Assembly: GCF_030817015.1 (NCBI RefSeq)
Contig: NZ_JAUSYS010000001.1
Location: forward strand, 62,001-126,000
From: Arthrobacter sp. V1I7
GTDB taxonomy: Bacteria > Actinomycetota > Actinomycetes > Actinomycetales > Micrococcaceae
Length of the DNA stretch: 64,000 nucleotides
Reading direction: 5' to 3'
The stretch's first letter is position 1, and each line of letters opens with the position of its first letter. Of this stretch, positions 42,322 through 51,279 are shown one piece after another. Under the pieces are notes generated by a model, which worked only from the letters and a program-made list of their open reading frames with translations, was not told the origin of the DNA and ran no database searches. Position numbers and translations under genes: made by a program.

Positions 42322-43503
42322 ATGCGCACCTTCGGTGTCGAGGAAGAACTCTTGATAGTGGACCCGGAAACGGGGCTGCCGCTGGCCTTGGCCGATGTCA
42401 TGCTGCCGGTCCTGCTCCCGCCGGCGCCGGAGGCCGGGCGGGTGGTCGCAGCGCAGCAGCCGGTCCACGAGGACGCCGGCTTCAGCTTTGAACTCAAGCT
42501 GGAGCAAATTGAAACCCAGACGCGGCCGTGTCTGGACTACAACGAGCTGCTCCGGCAGCTCCGGCAGGGCCGGGCCCTCACGGACCAGGCCGCCAGGGCC
42601 CACGGCGGCCGTGTCGCGGCCCTGGCGACATCGCCCCGCGGCTCCGCAACGCACACCACTCCCTCGCCGCGTTATGTCACCATGCAGGAACGCTTCGGGC
42701 TCACCGTCCGGAACCAGCTCACCTGCGGCTTCCACGTTCACACCTTCGTGGAGTCCCCCGAGGAGGGTGTGGCGGTGATGGACCGGATCCGCGACAAGCT
42801 GGCCGTGCTGGTAGCCCTCAGCGCAAACTCCCCGTACTGGAACGGTGCGGAGACCGGGTTTGAAAGCTACCGTACGCAGGCCTGGAACCGCTGGCCGGGC
42901 TCGGGTCCCACGATGATCTTCGGCAGCCTGCCCGTCTACCGGCGGGTCGTGACCCGGCTGGTGGAAAGCGGCGTGCTGCTGGACGAAGGGATGATCTATT
43001 TCGACGCGCGGCTGTGCCGGCATCACCCCACGGTGGAGGTCCGGGTCGCCGACGTCTGCCTCCGAGCCGAGGACGCGGCTCTGATTGCCGTGCTGGTGCG
43101 CGCCCTCGTGGAGTCGGCCGGCCGGGAGTGGGCCGACGGCGTGGAGCCCGCCCCGGTACCCACGTTATTGCTGCGGATGGCCGCCTGGCAGGCCAGCAAC
43201 TGCGGGCTTCGCGGGGAGCTGCTGGACTTCGGGACGTTCCTGCCGGCCCCGGCTGCCCAGGTGGTCCAGGCGCTCGTGGACTATCTGGCGCCGGTGCTGG
43301 CCGAGCAGGGTGAGCTGGAGCTGGTCCGCGAGGGCATCGCGCGGATCCTCGCCGAGGGGACCGGTTCCCAGCTGCAGCGCCAGCCGTTCAAGCACGGCGG
43401 ACTAGTGGCCGTCGTCGACCGCGCGGTCGAGGTGACTACTCAAGGGACGGAACCCTCGCAACGCGCGGACCAGACATCGCGGGGACCGGCCCGCCGGGCC
43501 TGA
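42322..43503 (+). CDS. YbdK-type carboxylate-amine ligase / glutamate-cysteine ligase (GCS2 family)
   Basis: 393 residues. Begins '[20 protein letters not shown]', the GCS2 hallmark with its metal-binding Glu cluster. Further motifs are '[20 protein letters not shown]' and '[18 protein letters not shown]'. The enzyme ligates glutamate to an amine acceptor such as cysteine; in mycothiol-making actinobacteria the true substrate of these proteins is uncertain. The last codons and stop run into a five-unit 14-bp tandem repeat. Confidence 0.87.
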   Translation: MRTFGVEEELLIVDPETGLPLALADVMLPVLLPPAPEAGRVVAAQQPVHEDAGFSFELKLEQIETQTRPCLDYNELLRQLRQGRALTDQAARAHGGRVAALATSPRGSATHTTPSPRYVTMQERFGLTVRNQLTCGFHVHTFVESPEEGVAVMDRIRDKLAVLVALSANSPYWNGAETGFESYRTQAWNRWPGSGPTMIFGSLPVYRRVVTRLVESGVLLDEGMIYFDARLCRHHPTVEVRVADVCLRAEDAALIAVLVRALVESAGREWADGVEPAPVPTLLLRMAAWQASNCGLRGELLDFGTFLPAPAAQVVQALVDYLAPVLAEQGELELVREGIARILAEGTGSQLQRQPFKHGGLVAVVDRAVEVTTQGTEPSQRADQTSRGPARRA

Positions 43504-43568
43504 GCGGGAGACCCTGAGCGGGAGGTCCTGAGCGGGAGACCTTGAGCGGGAGGTCCTGAGCGGGACAA
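43499..43568. repeat. Five tandem 14-bp units CCTGAGCGGGAGAC/GT
   Basis: Units start at 43499, 43513, 43527, 43541 and 43555. They alternate endings AC and GT, with one C-to-T change in the fourth. The stop codon of the YbdK-type gene lies in the first unit. Because 14 is not a multiple of 3, copy-number change would not shift the protein end but could alter spacing downstream. Confidence 0.85.
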
Positions 43569-43627
43569 CAGGTCCAGGCAGTGCGGAAATACTGCCGCGG
43601 ACTGTCATCCCGCGGAGGGAAGAAGCC

Positions 43628-44836
43628 CTACACCTGCTTGAGCGCCTGGCCGAGGTCGCGGATCAGGTCGTCGATGTCTTCCAGGCCCACGGAGAGCCGC
43701 ACCACCCCGTCGCTGAGACCAATCGCCGCGCGGCCCTCCGGGCCCATGGCGCGGTGCGTCGTCGTGGCGGGATGGGTGATCAGGGACTTGGCGTCGCCCA
43801 GGTTGTTGGAGATGTCGATGATCCGCAGCGCGTCCAGCAGCACGAACGCTGCCTCCTGGGCGGAGCGCCCCGGGGAGGGTGAAAGCTCCAGCGTCAGCAC
43901 TGTGCCGCCGGCCTTCATCTGCTGCGCCGCCAGTTCGTACTGCGGGTGGGACGGCAGCAGCGGGTACTTCACCCAGTTGACCGCGGGCTGCTCCTCGAGC
44001 CATTCAGCCAGCCGCAGGGCCGATGCCGAGGAGTGCTTCACCCTCAGGGCCATGGTCTCCAGGCCCTTCGTGAGCACCCAGGCGTTGAACGCCGAAAGCG
44101 CGGGGCCGGTGTGGCGCATGAGTTGCTTCACCGGACCGTCAATGAATTCCTTGGTGCCCAGGATCGCGCCGCCGAGTACCCGGCCCTGGCCATCGATGTG
44201 CTTCGTGCCGGAGTAGACGACCACGTCGGCGCCGAGATCGCCGCAGCGCTGCAACAGCGGGGTGGCAAAGACGTTGTCGACGACGACCGTCGCGCCCGCG
44301 GCGTGCGCCAGGCCGCTCACGGCCGCGATGTCCACGATCTCCTGCATCGGGTTCGACGGCGACTCGAAGAAGACCGCCGTCGTGGGCTCCGACAACGCCG
44401 AACGCCACTGCTCCAGATCCGGTCCGTCCACGAATACCGTCTCCACGCCCCAGCGCGGCAGGATCTCATTGAGGATCACAAAGCAGGAACCGAACAGCGA
44501 GCGGGCGGCGACCACGCGGTCGCCGGCGCCGAGCAACGCGCCGAGCGCGGTGAACACCGCGGACATGCCCGACGCGGTCGCAAAGCACGCCTCGGTGCCT
44601 TCAAGCAGCCGGAGCCGTTCCTGGAAGGTCGCGACCGACGGGTTGCCGTACCGGGAGTAGACGAACCGCTCGTCCTCGCCGGTGAAGGCCCGCTCCGCGG
44701 CGGCGGCGGATTCGTAGACGAAGCCGGAGTTGAGGAAGATCGGCTCGGTGGTTTCCTGGAAGCCGGTACGGTCGAGCCCGCCGCGGACAGCCTGGGTTTC
44801 GGCGCTCCAGGCGGCGGCGTCGGGATTGAAAGTCAT
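43628..44836 (-). CDS. metZ: O-succinylhomoserine sulfhydrylase
   Basis: 402 residues, a PLP enzyme of the Cys/Met metabolism family making homocysteine from O-succinylhomoserine and sulfide. Motifs: 'RFVYSRYGNPSVATFQERL', 'CFATASGMSAVFTALGALLG', the Schiff-base Lys in 'VVYSGTKHIDGQGRVLGG', and 'LSVGLEDIDDLIRDLGQAL'. The start ATG follows the upstream stop without a gap (TAA-ATG). It sits in an operon behind a rhodanese-like gene, which could supply or handle sulfur. Confidence 0.93.
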   Translation of the reverse strand: MTFNPDAAAWSAETQAVRGGLDRTGFQETTEPIFLNSGFVYESAAAAERAFTGEDERFVYSRYGNPSVATFQERLRLLEGTEACFATASGMSAVFTALGALLGAGDRVVAARSLFGSCFVILNEILPRWGVETVFVDGPDLEQWRSALSEPTTAVFFESPSNPMQEIVDIAAVSGLAHAAGATVVVDNVFATPLLQRCGDLGADVVVYSGTKHIDGQGRVLGGAILGTKEFIDGPVKQLMRHTGPALSAFNAWVLTKGLETMALRVKHSSASALRLAEWLEEQPAVNWVKYPLLPSHPQYELAAQQMKAGGTVLTLELSPSPGRSAQEAAFVLLDALRIIDISNNLGDAKSLITHPATTTHRAMGPEGRAAIGLSDGVVRLSVGLEDIDDLIRDLGQALKQV

Positions 44837-45256
44837 TTAGATCTTTCCGGGGTTGATGGGCAGCCCGCGGTTCTTCCAGCCGTTGACGTTTCGTTCGCCG
44901 TATTGGTCCGGCGCGCCTTCGAAGCCCTCAAGGACGTTGTAGGAGACGAAGCCGGCCTCTGTGGCGGCGTTCGCGGCGGCGATGGAGCGGGCGCCGGAAC
45001 GGCACAGGAAGACGAGTTCGGTCCCGGCGGCATCCGGGGCTTGCTGCTTCAACTGCTCAATGAAGTGCGAATTGGGGACGCCGCCGGCCAGGTTCCACTG
45101 GATGAACAACGGATCAGTCCGCTTTTCGTTCGCGGACGCGGTTTCCGGGATGCCGATGCGGGCCCATTCGGACTCGGTGCGGACGTCGACCAGGATGGCG
45201 CCTGCTTCGAGCTTGGCCCACGCATCCCGGGGGCTGAGGTCTCCGGCGTAGCTCAT
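44837..45256 (-). CDS. Rhodanese-like domain protein
   Basis: 139 residues, a single rhodanese domain. 'AGAILVDVRTESEWARIGIP' is the N-terminal hallmark. The catalytic loop is 'VFLCRSGARSIAAANAATEA', with the active-site Cys that forms a persulfide. Sulfur transfer to the adjacent MetZ pathway is a reasonable inference. Overlaps the upstream DUF1737 gene by ATGA and abuts metZ. Confidence 0.9.
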   Translation of the reverse strand: MSYAGDLSPRDAWAKLEAGAILVDVRTESEWARIGIPETASANEKRTDPLFIQWNLAGGVPNSHFIEQLKQQAPDAAGTELVFLCRSGARSIAAANAATEAGFVSYNVLEGFEGAPDQYGERNVNGWKNRGLPINPGKI

Positions 45257-45585
45257 GCGTGGCCCCCGATAACATCTTCGAAGCCATACGCTTCGCCGTC
45301 CAGGTCCTCCACCGCATCGGCGACGGCGGCGTCCGCACTGGCAATCGCGGCCGGCAGCACCACGGCCTGGGCCACGATGACGGTGCTGCCGTTGAACGTT
45401 GCGGACGGGCTGCCGTGCAGCACGTAGCCGTCGGCCAGTGCGGTGGAAACGCGCTCGCAGAAGGAGCGGTCGTCGGGGCCGGTGTAGAGGCGGTAGGCCA
45501 GCTTTTCCTCGGCGGCAGAGCCGGGGACAGCGGGGGACGGGGCGGTTGCTGTCCTCGGAACAGCGGGGGCGGACGCGTCGGGCAC
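45253..45585 (-). CDS. DUF1737 domain protein
   Basis: 110 residues from a GTG 7 bp after AAGGAG; an ATG further upstream lies before that site and is unlikely. An Ala/Pro-rich N-terminus is followed by the DUF1737 domain 'KLAYRLYTGPDDRSFCERVS', 'ALADGYVLHGSPSATFNGST', 'VIVAQAVVLP', and then an acidic tail. Function unknown. First gene of the DUF1737-rhodanese-metZ operon. Confidence 0.85.
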   Translation of the reverse strand: MPDASAPAVPRTATAPSPAVPGSAAEEKLAYRLYTGPDDRSFCERVSTALADGYVLHGSPSATFNGSTVIVAQAVVLPAAIASADAAVADAVEDLDGEAYGFEDVIGGHA

Positions 45586-45845
45586 GACGGGACTCCTTCT
45601 TTTCACGCTTGCAGCTCGAATGGTCGATATGCCGAGTATTCACCTGAGGCACCCCGCCGCGAAGAGGGTTGCCGACCGGCCAGTCAGGGCTTGACGCCGG
45701 TTCTCATTACTCTGCAAAAACGTAACACCTGCGGCCCGCTGGCGCACCGCCGTCGCCGTCATGTTCCGTAACCGGCGCCTGCCTCCCCGGAGCGGACGTC
45801 AGCCTGCGGGCGCACTCCGGTGTCCGGTAAGGGTCGTTCAACCAT

Positions 45846-46400
45846 GACCGGTGGACATGCCCTCCCGCGACGTCCCGCTGAGTGGTGGACATGCACTCCC
45901 CGAGGCGGCAGCAATGGACATAGAGCCGTTATGCCCATCCCTGCGTGCCAGCGTGGGACATGCCCTCCCGTGACGTCCCGCTGAGTGGACATGCCCTCCC
46001 GCGGGCACCAGCGATGGACATAGAGCCACCATGTCCATCCCTGCGTGCGGCCGTGGGGCATGCTCTCCCGTGGCCGGTGGACATGCCCTGCCGTGACGTC
46101 CCGCTGACCGGTGGAGATGCCCTCCCGTGACGTCCCGTTGAGTGGACATGCCCTCCCGGTGGCACAAGCGATGGACATAGAGCCACCATGTCCATCCCTG
46201 CCTCCGACCGGTGGACATGCTCTCCCCGTGACGTCCCGCTGAGTGGTGGACATGCCCTCCCGGGGGCACCAGCGATGGACATAGGGCCACTATGCTCATC
46301 CCTGCGCGCCAGCCTGGGACATGCTCTCCAGCCGAACGTGCCAGCGTGGGACATGCTCCCCGGTCGAGCGGGACCAGCGTGGGACATGCCCATGGTTCGC
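45846..46400. repeat. Array of about 13 imperfect GTGGACATGCYCTCCCG repeats with embedded hairpins
   Basis: The core GTG(G)GACATGCCCTCCCG recurs about 13 times, first near 45850 and last near 46378. One unit type continues TGACGTCCCGCTGA (about 31 bp in all). The other continues GGGCACCAGCGATGGACAT, a short loop, then ATGTCCATCCCTGCGTGC, in which GATGGACAT/ATGTCCATC form 9-bp hairpin arms. This hairpin type appears four times (around 45910, 46012, 46170, 46273). No terminal repeats or transposase. Frames open through it on both strands are repeat artefacts. Confidence 0.88.
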
Positions 46401-46664
46401 GGCCCATGCTCGCCCCGGGTGCGGGCCATCTGGGTAGCCGGAAGCCCAGTCCACGTATCGCGGGTCCGCCCGGGCTATGCGCCGGAGCCAGTTTCGAGTA
46501 TCGGCTACTCGGGCCTTGTGATAGGCCGCTCGCTTTTACTGGTAGGCGAGGCTGCCACGCTTCCGGCGGCCTCAAGGTGCAAACCGCCGCTGCTTGAAGG
46601 CGTGTCGCGCAGGGTCATGCCACACCCTGGGCGCCGTCTCAGAATTGAATTGAATGGAGAAACC

Positions 46665-47612
46665 GTGAAACCCCGTATCCTGATCACCGGTGCCGGCGCC
46701 CCTGCCGGGCGCGCGCTAGCGGCGCAGTTGAAGTCCAGAGACATTCCCTTCCTCGGAGCCGACGTCCGCGAACTGCCGGTAGGGGCGGGCTTCACTGCGG
46801 TCCGGGTTCCCCCCGCCACCGATCCGGAAATGGTACCGGCGCTACGGCGCCTCGTCGCCCGGGAGAGCATCAATCTCGTCATTCCGGCGGCCAGCGAGGA
46901 GCTGACCCACCTCTCGGCCGCCCGCGCCGGTTTCGGACGGGACGTCCGCGTCATTATCGGGGACCCGGGACCCGTGGCACTGGCCAACGACAGGCTCTTC
47001 ACCGCCTGGCAGCTCCGCACGGCCGGAGTCCCGGTCCCGCGCTGCGGCGTTCCCGGGGATTTCGCCGGCGCGGATGACGCCATGGCGGCGCTGGACGGCC
47101 CCGTAGTCGTCAGGCCAAGAGTCTGCCGCGGCGAAGGTTCCGTGATGTTCATCGACGGCAGCCAACATGTCGACTGGGCAGCGCTGCCCGACGGGCAGAT
47201 CGTGCAGGAATACATTCCCGGGACGGAATACCTTCCCTTGGTCTTTGGAACCCCCGCGGACAACGGAACGGCTCCCTTCGTGATCGTGGCAGAAAGGACA
47301 ACCTCGGCAGACGGAAACCCGGGCAGGGCGGACGGATGCGTCCGCCGGGCCGTGGCCGGCGAGGATATGGACGTCGGCAACCTTGCGATGGCCGCCGTCC
47401 GTTCATTGGGACTGACGGGCCCTGTCGAGCTCGCGGTCCGGCGCCGGGACGACGGGACGCCGGTGGTACTGGACGTGAACGCCCGCTTCGGGGCCAGCAG
47501 CGAGTCGGCACCGGAACTGCTTGATGCAGTCCTGGCCTCCTTCAACCTTCCCTCTTTCAACCCCGCCTCGTTCCGGCAGGGAATCGGAGCGTACGCCTAT
47601 GCCGTGGTTTGA
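46665..47612 (+). CDS. ATP-grasp domain protein (carbamoyl-phosphate-synthase-like)
   Basis: 315 residues from a GTG with TGGAGA upstream. 'KPRILITGAGAPAGRALAAQ' is a Rossmann-like pre-ATP-grasp domain. The ATP-grasp part includes 'NDRLFTAWQLRTAGVPVPRC', 'ALDGPVVVRPRVCRGEGSVM' (phosphate-binding and Lys-equivalent region) and 'VVLDVNARFGASSESAPELL' (metal-binding Asn/Glu). Such enzymes ligate a carboxylate to an amine using ATP. The next gene, a glycosyltransferase, overlaps its end, suggesting a two-gene cell-surface or natural-product unit. Confidence 0.85.
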   Translation: MKPRILITGAGAPAGRALAAQLKSRDIPFLGADVRELPVGAGFTAVRVPPATDPEMVPALRRLVARESINLVIPAASEELTHLSAARAGFGRDVRVIIGDPGPVALANDRLFTAWQLRTAGVPVPRCGVPGDFAGADDAMAALDGPVVVRPRVCRGEGSVMFIDGSQHVDWAALPDGQIVQEYIPGTEYLPLVFGTPADNGTAPFVIVAERTTSADGNPGRADGCVRRAVAGEDMDVGNLAMAAVRSLGLTGPVELAVRRRDDGTPVVLDVNARFGASSESAPELLDAVLASFNLPSFNPASFRQGIGAYAYAVV

Positions 47613-47750
47613 CGCAGCAGACCCGGGTATCCAACTTTTCCTGCTGCTCATCCCGGGCCTGCCGATCGCCGTATTTGGACTCGTCCAGCTGCTCGCGCTG
47701 CCGTTGGCGGTGGGGTTCGAGCTCCCTGCCGCCAGCGCCGGCGCCAGGGA

Positions 47751-48689
47751 GTGCCCACGTTGTGGGATGAATGGCCCAGCGTGTCGATCATTGTTCCGGC
47801 CCGCAATGCGGCCAGCGTCATCGACAACTGCGTCCGGTCTATCACGCGGACCCGTTACGCCCGGTATGAGGTCGTCCTCGTTGACGAGGGCTCCACGGAC
47901 AACACCGCGGAATTGATGGCCTCCTTCGCCGTGGCGGATCCTCGGATCAAGGTCCTGCGGCACTCCCATGGAGGACGGGCAGCAGCCCGGAATCTGGGCG
48001 CCCGGCATGCGGCGGGCGACGTACTGATGTTTGTCGACGCGGACGCGATCTTCTGCCGGTGCACCGTCGACCGCATGCTTCAAGGCTTTGAGGACCGGCG
48101 CACCGGGGCCGTCTACGGGGATGACTGGCCGGCCCGCTGGAACCGGGGTCGGGGCGGGCTGCTGGCCGCGCTCAGTCATCTTGGTACCGGAATGACCCGA
48201 CGGGTCTTGGCCGCAGGCGGGGGCCTCCCGTTCCTTCCCGGCGGCATCGAAGCGTTCCCGAGCAAAGTGCTGGCCGAGATCGGGCCCTTCCGGGAGGGCG
48301 CGGCAGACGCGGAGTTGGAGCTTGCCTGGCGCGTATGCAAGGCCGGCTACCGTGTCGGCTTCGCGCCGCGGGTCCGGATCCAGGCCGCGTCTTCGTCGAC
48401 TCTGCGGGAACTCTGGCGGCTGCGCTCCCGCCGGACGCGGGGCCTGTTACACACAGTGGCGGCCCACACCGGCACGCCCTGGCCGGGATTCTTGCTGCGC
48501 CACCGGTGGCTCGTGCCGCTCGTCCCGGTTTACTCCCTGTTCACGGCCGTGTTCATGCTGGCCGGCCTGGTGCGGCACGTTCGCGGACTGGCTGGGCGCC
48601 GGGACAAGCAAAGCCACACCACGTCAGCCGGCCCCGGCGCGGACCGCGACGACGACGCCTGGCGGGCGCTCCGGGAGGCCTGGGCCTGA
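47751..48689 (+). CDS. GT2 family glycosyltransferase, probably frameshifted near its 5' end
   Basis: Residues 10-230 form a GT-A fold: 'PSVSIIVPARNAASVIDNCV', 'YEVVLVDEGSTDNTAELMAS', 'GDVLMFVDADAIFC' (DxD-type) and 'FREGAADAELELAWRVCKAG' (ED-type catalytic). A membrane helix lies near the end ('WLVPLVPVYSLFTAVFMLAG'). A second reading frame, 47599-47750, starts with an ATG overlapping the ATP-grasp stop and encodes 'GIQLFLLLIPGLPIAVFGLV' and 'QLLALPLAVGFE', a typical N-terminal helix for this enzyme type. The two join naturally after one base near 47745. The GTG at 47751 has no properly spaced ribosome-binding site, so the gene is probably 47599-48689 with a frameshift. Confidence 0.7.
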   Translation: MPTLWDEWPSVSIIVPARNAASVIDNCVRSITRTRYARYEVVLVDEGSTDNTAELMASFAVADPRIKVLRHSHGGRAAARNLGARHAAGDVLMFVDADAIFCRCTVDRMLQGFEDRRTGAVYGDDWPARWNRGRGGLLAALSHLGTGMTRRVLAAGGGLPFLPGGIEAFPSKVLAEIGPFREGAADAELELAWRVCKAGYRVGFAPRVRIQAASSSTLRELWRLRSRRTRGLLHTVAAHTGTPWPGFLLRHRWLVPLVPVYSLFTAVFMLAGLVRHVRGLAGRRDKQSHTTSAGPGADRDDDAWRALREAWA

Positions 48690-48713
48690 GTGCGCTGAAG
48701 CGCCGGGAACCGG

Positions 48714-49703
48714 CTACTCGATGGTGGCGTAGAGCGCATTCAACTCTGCCGTCAGCTGTTTGCGCAGTTCCGGAGTGCCGATCTCCTTGCCGTCAATGTG
48801 GTTGACAGGGGCCAGCAGCCTGATGCTTGAAATGAGCCAGACCGCGTCGGCGTCGAGCAGGTCCTTCGGCTCCAGCGGCCCGTAGCCCAGCTCCCAGCCG
48901 GCGGCCTTGGCCGCGGTGAACAAGGCGCCCTGGGAGGTTCCGGGCAGAATTCCGCTGTCCAGCTGCGGCGTGATGAGCCGACGGATCGTGCGGACGCCGC
49001 CCTGGCCGTCGTCGGACGTTTCCAGGTGCGCCAGCAGGACTGTCGACGTCGGACCCTCGAGGACGCGGCCGTCCGCGGAGGTGAAGATGACATCGTCCGC
49101 GCCCTGATGGTGGGCGTAGCGCAGCGCGGCCATGTTGACGGCGTAGGAGAGGGTCTTGGCGCCGAGCAGCAGCCACGGGGCCCGCTCGCCGACCTCGCTG
49201 TCGTAGCCCCGGTCCAGGAGCAGGACGTCGATCCCGGTCTCGCGCTGGCGGCGGCCGGCGGCGCCGGGAGCGGAGACCTGCACCCAGCAGGTGGGCCCCC
49301 CCTCGCCCTCCACCCCGCGCGTCACGAGGAGTTTCACCACCAGCTCATCAGCCGGCGCAGCGGCAGGGGCCTCCGCAGCGGCAGGCGCCTCCGCCACGTC
49401 CGGCACCTGCGGACCCCGGAACTCGCGGATCGCCGTCTCAATGGCACGCCGCCACTGGTCCTCCGCCGGAATCTCGAGCTCGAGAACCCGCGCGGAGCTG
49501 GCCAGCCGGTCCAGATGGGCCTGCAGTTTACGGGGCCGGCCGCCCACGGCCAGCAGCGACTCGAACACGCCGTCGCCGCGGGTGGCGCCCTGGTCGGTGG
49601 CCATCAGCTGCGGTTGGGACGCGTCAGCAACCCGGCCGTTTTCAAACTCGGGGTCCAGGAACACCAGCACCGTGGCGGGGCCGGCAACAGAGGCAGAAGT
49701 CAT
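48714..49703 (-). CDS. pabC: Aminotransferase class IV, probable 4-amino-4-deoxychorismate lyase
   Basis: 329 residues, fold-type IV PLP enzyme. The motif set is 'DQGATRGDGVFESLLAVGGR', 'LQAHLDRLASSARVLELEIP', the PLP Lys in 'LLLGAKTLSYAVNMAALRYA' and 'DDVIFTSADGRVLEGPTSTV'. A low-complexity insertion (EAPAAAEAPAAAPADEL) lies in the middle. PabC releases pyruvate from aminodeoxychorismate to give p-aminobenzoate for folate. A pabB fusion gene lies 1.6 kb away on the same strand, which supports this over a branched-chain aminotransferase role. Confidence 0.82.
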   Translation of the reverse strand: MTSASVAGPATVLVFLDPEFENGRVADASQPQLMATDQGATRGDGVFESLLAVGGRPRKLQAHLDRLASSARVLELEIPAEDQWRRAIETAIREFRGPQVPDVAEAPAAAEAPAAAPADELVVKLLVTRGVEGEGGPTCWVQVSAPGAAGRRQRETGIDVLLLDRGYDSEVGERAPWLLLGAKTLSYAVNMAALRYAHHQGADDVIFTSADGRVLEGPTSTVLLAHLETSDDGQGGVRTIRRLITPQLDSGILPGTSQGALFTAAKAAGWELGYGPLEPKDLLDADAVWLISSIRLLAPVNHIDGKEIGTPELRKQLTAELNALYATIE

Positions 49704-49781
49704 GGTTTCAGCTTAGTGCGGCGCGGGCCGCGATAGGATCTGAAGGCTGCCCGTTCCGGAAATGCTCCGCGGGTCTGGAAC

Positions 49782-51272
49782 ATGAGGGGTTTGCCTGTGC
49801 TGTGGCCATTTCCGCTGATGGGAACGCTCCCCTCCTGGGCAATCCTCATCCTGACCCTGATCGACTTTGCGATCCGGGTGCTGGCCCTCGGCATCATCCC
49901 CGGAAACCGCCGTCCCACCACCGCCATGGCCTGGCTGCTGGGCATCTTCTTCGTCCCTGCCTTGGGCCTGGCGTTGTTCCTGCTCTTCGGGAACTTCCGA
50001 CTCTCCCGCAATCGCCGGGCCCAGCAGCAGGCCGTGAACATGCGCGTCCGGGAGGGCACACTGGAACTGGCCAGCCTGGAAAGCCACTACGACGGTCCGG
50101 AGTGGGTGGCTTCCGCCGCGGAACTGAACAAGACCCTCGGCTCCCTGCCGATGGTGGACGGCAACAAGGTGGAGCTGTTGCCGGGTTATCCGGATTCCAT
50201 CAGGGCGATGGCGGCGGCCGTCCGTGAGGCCAAGGACTTCGTCAACGCGGAGTTCTACATCATGAGCACGGACCATGTCACCGACGAGCTGCTCACCGCG
50301 CTCGAGGAAGCCGCCGAGCGCGGCGTCGAAGTCCGCGTCCTGTTCGACCACCTCGGCACCTTGCGCATCAAGGGCTACCGCAAACTCATCGCCCGGCTCA
50401 AGGCCAGCAAGATCAGCTGGCGGCCCATGCTGCCGTTGCGGCCCGTGCACGGGCAGTGGCGCCGCCCTGACCTGCGCAATCATCGCAAGATCATGGTAAT
50501 CGACGGCGAAATCGCCTTCACCGGTTCGCAGAACCTGATCGAGCCCTCCTACAACAATCCGCGGCACCGCAGGGTGGGCCGCGAGTGGGTGGAGCTGATG
50601 GCCTGCCTGCGCGGTCCGATCGTCACCACCCTCAACGTGGTTTTCGCTACCGACTGGCTCGGCGAAACCGACGAGTCGCTCGAGCACCAGCTCGGGCACC
50701 GGCCCGAGCTGCACGCCGGCGACATCACGGCCCAGGTGGTCCCCAGCGGTCCCGGCTTCATCACAGAGAACAACCTGCGGCTCTTCAACACGCTGATCTA
50801 TTCGGCGCAGCACAAGGTCTCGATCTGCAGTCCGTACTTCGTTCCCGATGACTCGTTGCTTTACGCGGTGACGACGGCCGCGCAGCGTGGCGTCGACGTC
50901 GAACTGTTCGTATCGGAAAAGGGCGACCAGTTCCTGGTCCACCATGCCCAGCAGTCCTACTACCAGGCGCTGCTGGAGGCCGGGGTGCGGATCTACCTGT
51001 ATAAGGCGCCTTTTGTGCTGCATGCCAAGCACTTCACGATTGACGACGAGGTTGCCGTGCTGGGCTCGAGCAACATGGACATGCGTTCCTTTTCGCTGAA
51101 CCTCGAGGTCTCGGTGATGCTCCTGGGCGAGGACATCGTGCAGCGGCTCCGCGCCGTGGAGGACACGTACCGGGACATCTCGCGCGAACTGACGCCCGAT
51201 GACTGGATGCAGCGTCCCATGCTAGTCAAGTACGTGGACAACGTGGCACGGCTGACGGCGACGCTGCAGTAG
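49782..51272 (+). CDS. cls: Cardiolipin synthase (phospholipase D family)
   Basis: 496 residues. Two N-terminal transmembrane helices ('LPSWAILILTLIDFAIRVLA', 'TAMAWLLGIFFVPALGLALF') are followed by two PLD/HKD motifs: 'HRKIMVIDGEIAFTGSQN' and 'HAKHFTIDDEVAVLGSSN'. It makes cardiolipin by joining two phosphatidylglycerols at the membrane. Inserted between pabC and pabB on the opposite strand. An internal ATG 12 codons downstream is an alternative start. Confidence 0.92.
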   Translation: MRGLPVLWPFPLMGTLPSWAILILTLIDFAIRVLALGIIPGNRRPTTAMAWLLGIFFVPALGLALFLLFGNFRLSRNRRAQQQAVNMRVREGTLELASLESHYDGPEWVASAAELNKTLGSLPMVDGNKVELLPGYPDSIRAMAAAVREAKDFVNAEFYIMSTDHVTDELLTALEEAAERGVEVRVLFDHLGTLRIKGYRKLIARLKASKISWRPMLPLRPVHGQWRRPDLRNHRKIMVIDGEIAFTGSQNLIEPSYNNPRHRRVGREWVELMACLRGPIVTTLNVVFATDWLGETDESLEHQLGHRPELHAGDITAQVVPSGPGFITENNLRLFNTLIYSAQHKVSICSPYFVPDDSLLYAVTTAAQRGVDVELFVSEKGDQFLVHHAQQSYYQALLEAGVRIYLYKAPFVLHAKHFTIDDEVAVLGSSNMDMRSFSLNLEVSVMLLGEDIVQRLRAVEDTYRDISRELTPDDWMQRPMLVKYVDNVARLTATLQ

Positions 51273-51279
51273 CCCGCCG

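Noticed and set aside
45846..46400. CRISPR array
   Set aside because: Repeats vary in length and sequence, spacing is irregular, there are no unique spacers and no cas genes nearby.
45838..46575. Long open frames on the minus strand (up to 245 codons) through the 45.8-46.4 kb repeats
   Set aside because: The protein text only mirrors the DNA repeats in several frames at once, has no ribosome-binding site and no known domain; it is an artefact of stop-free GC-rich repeats.
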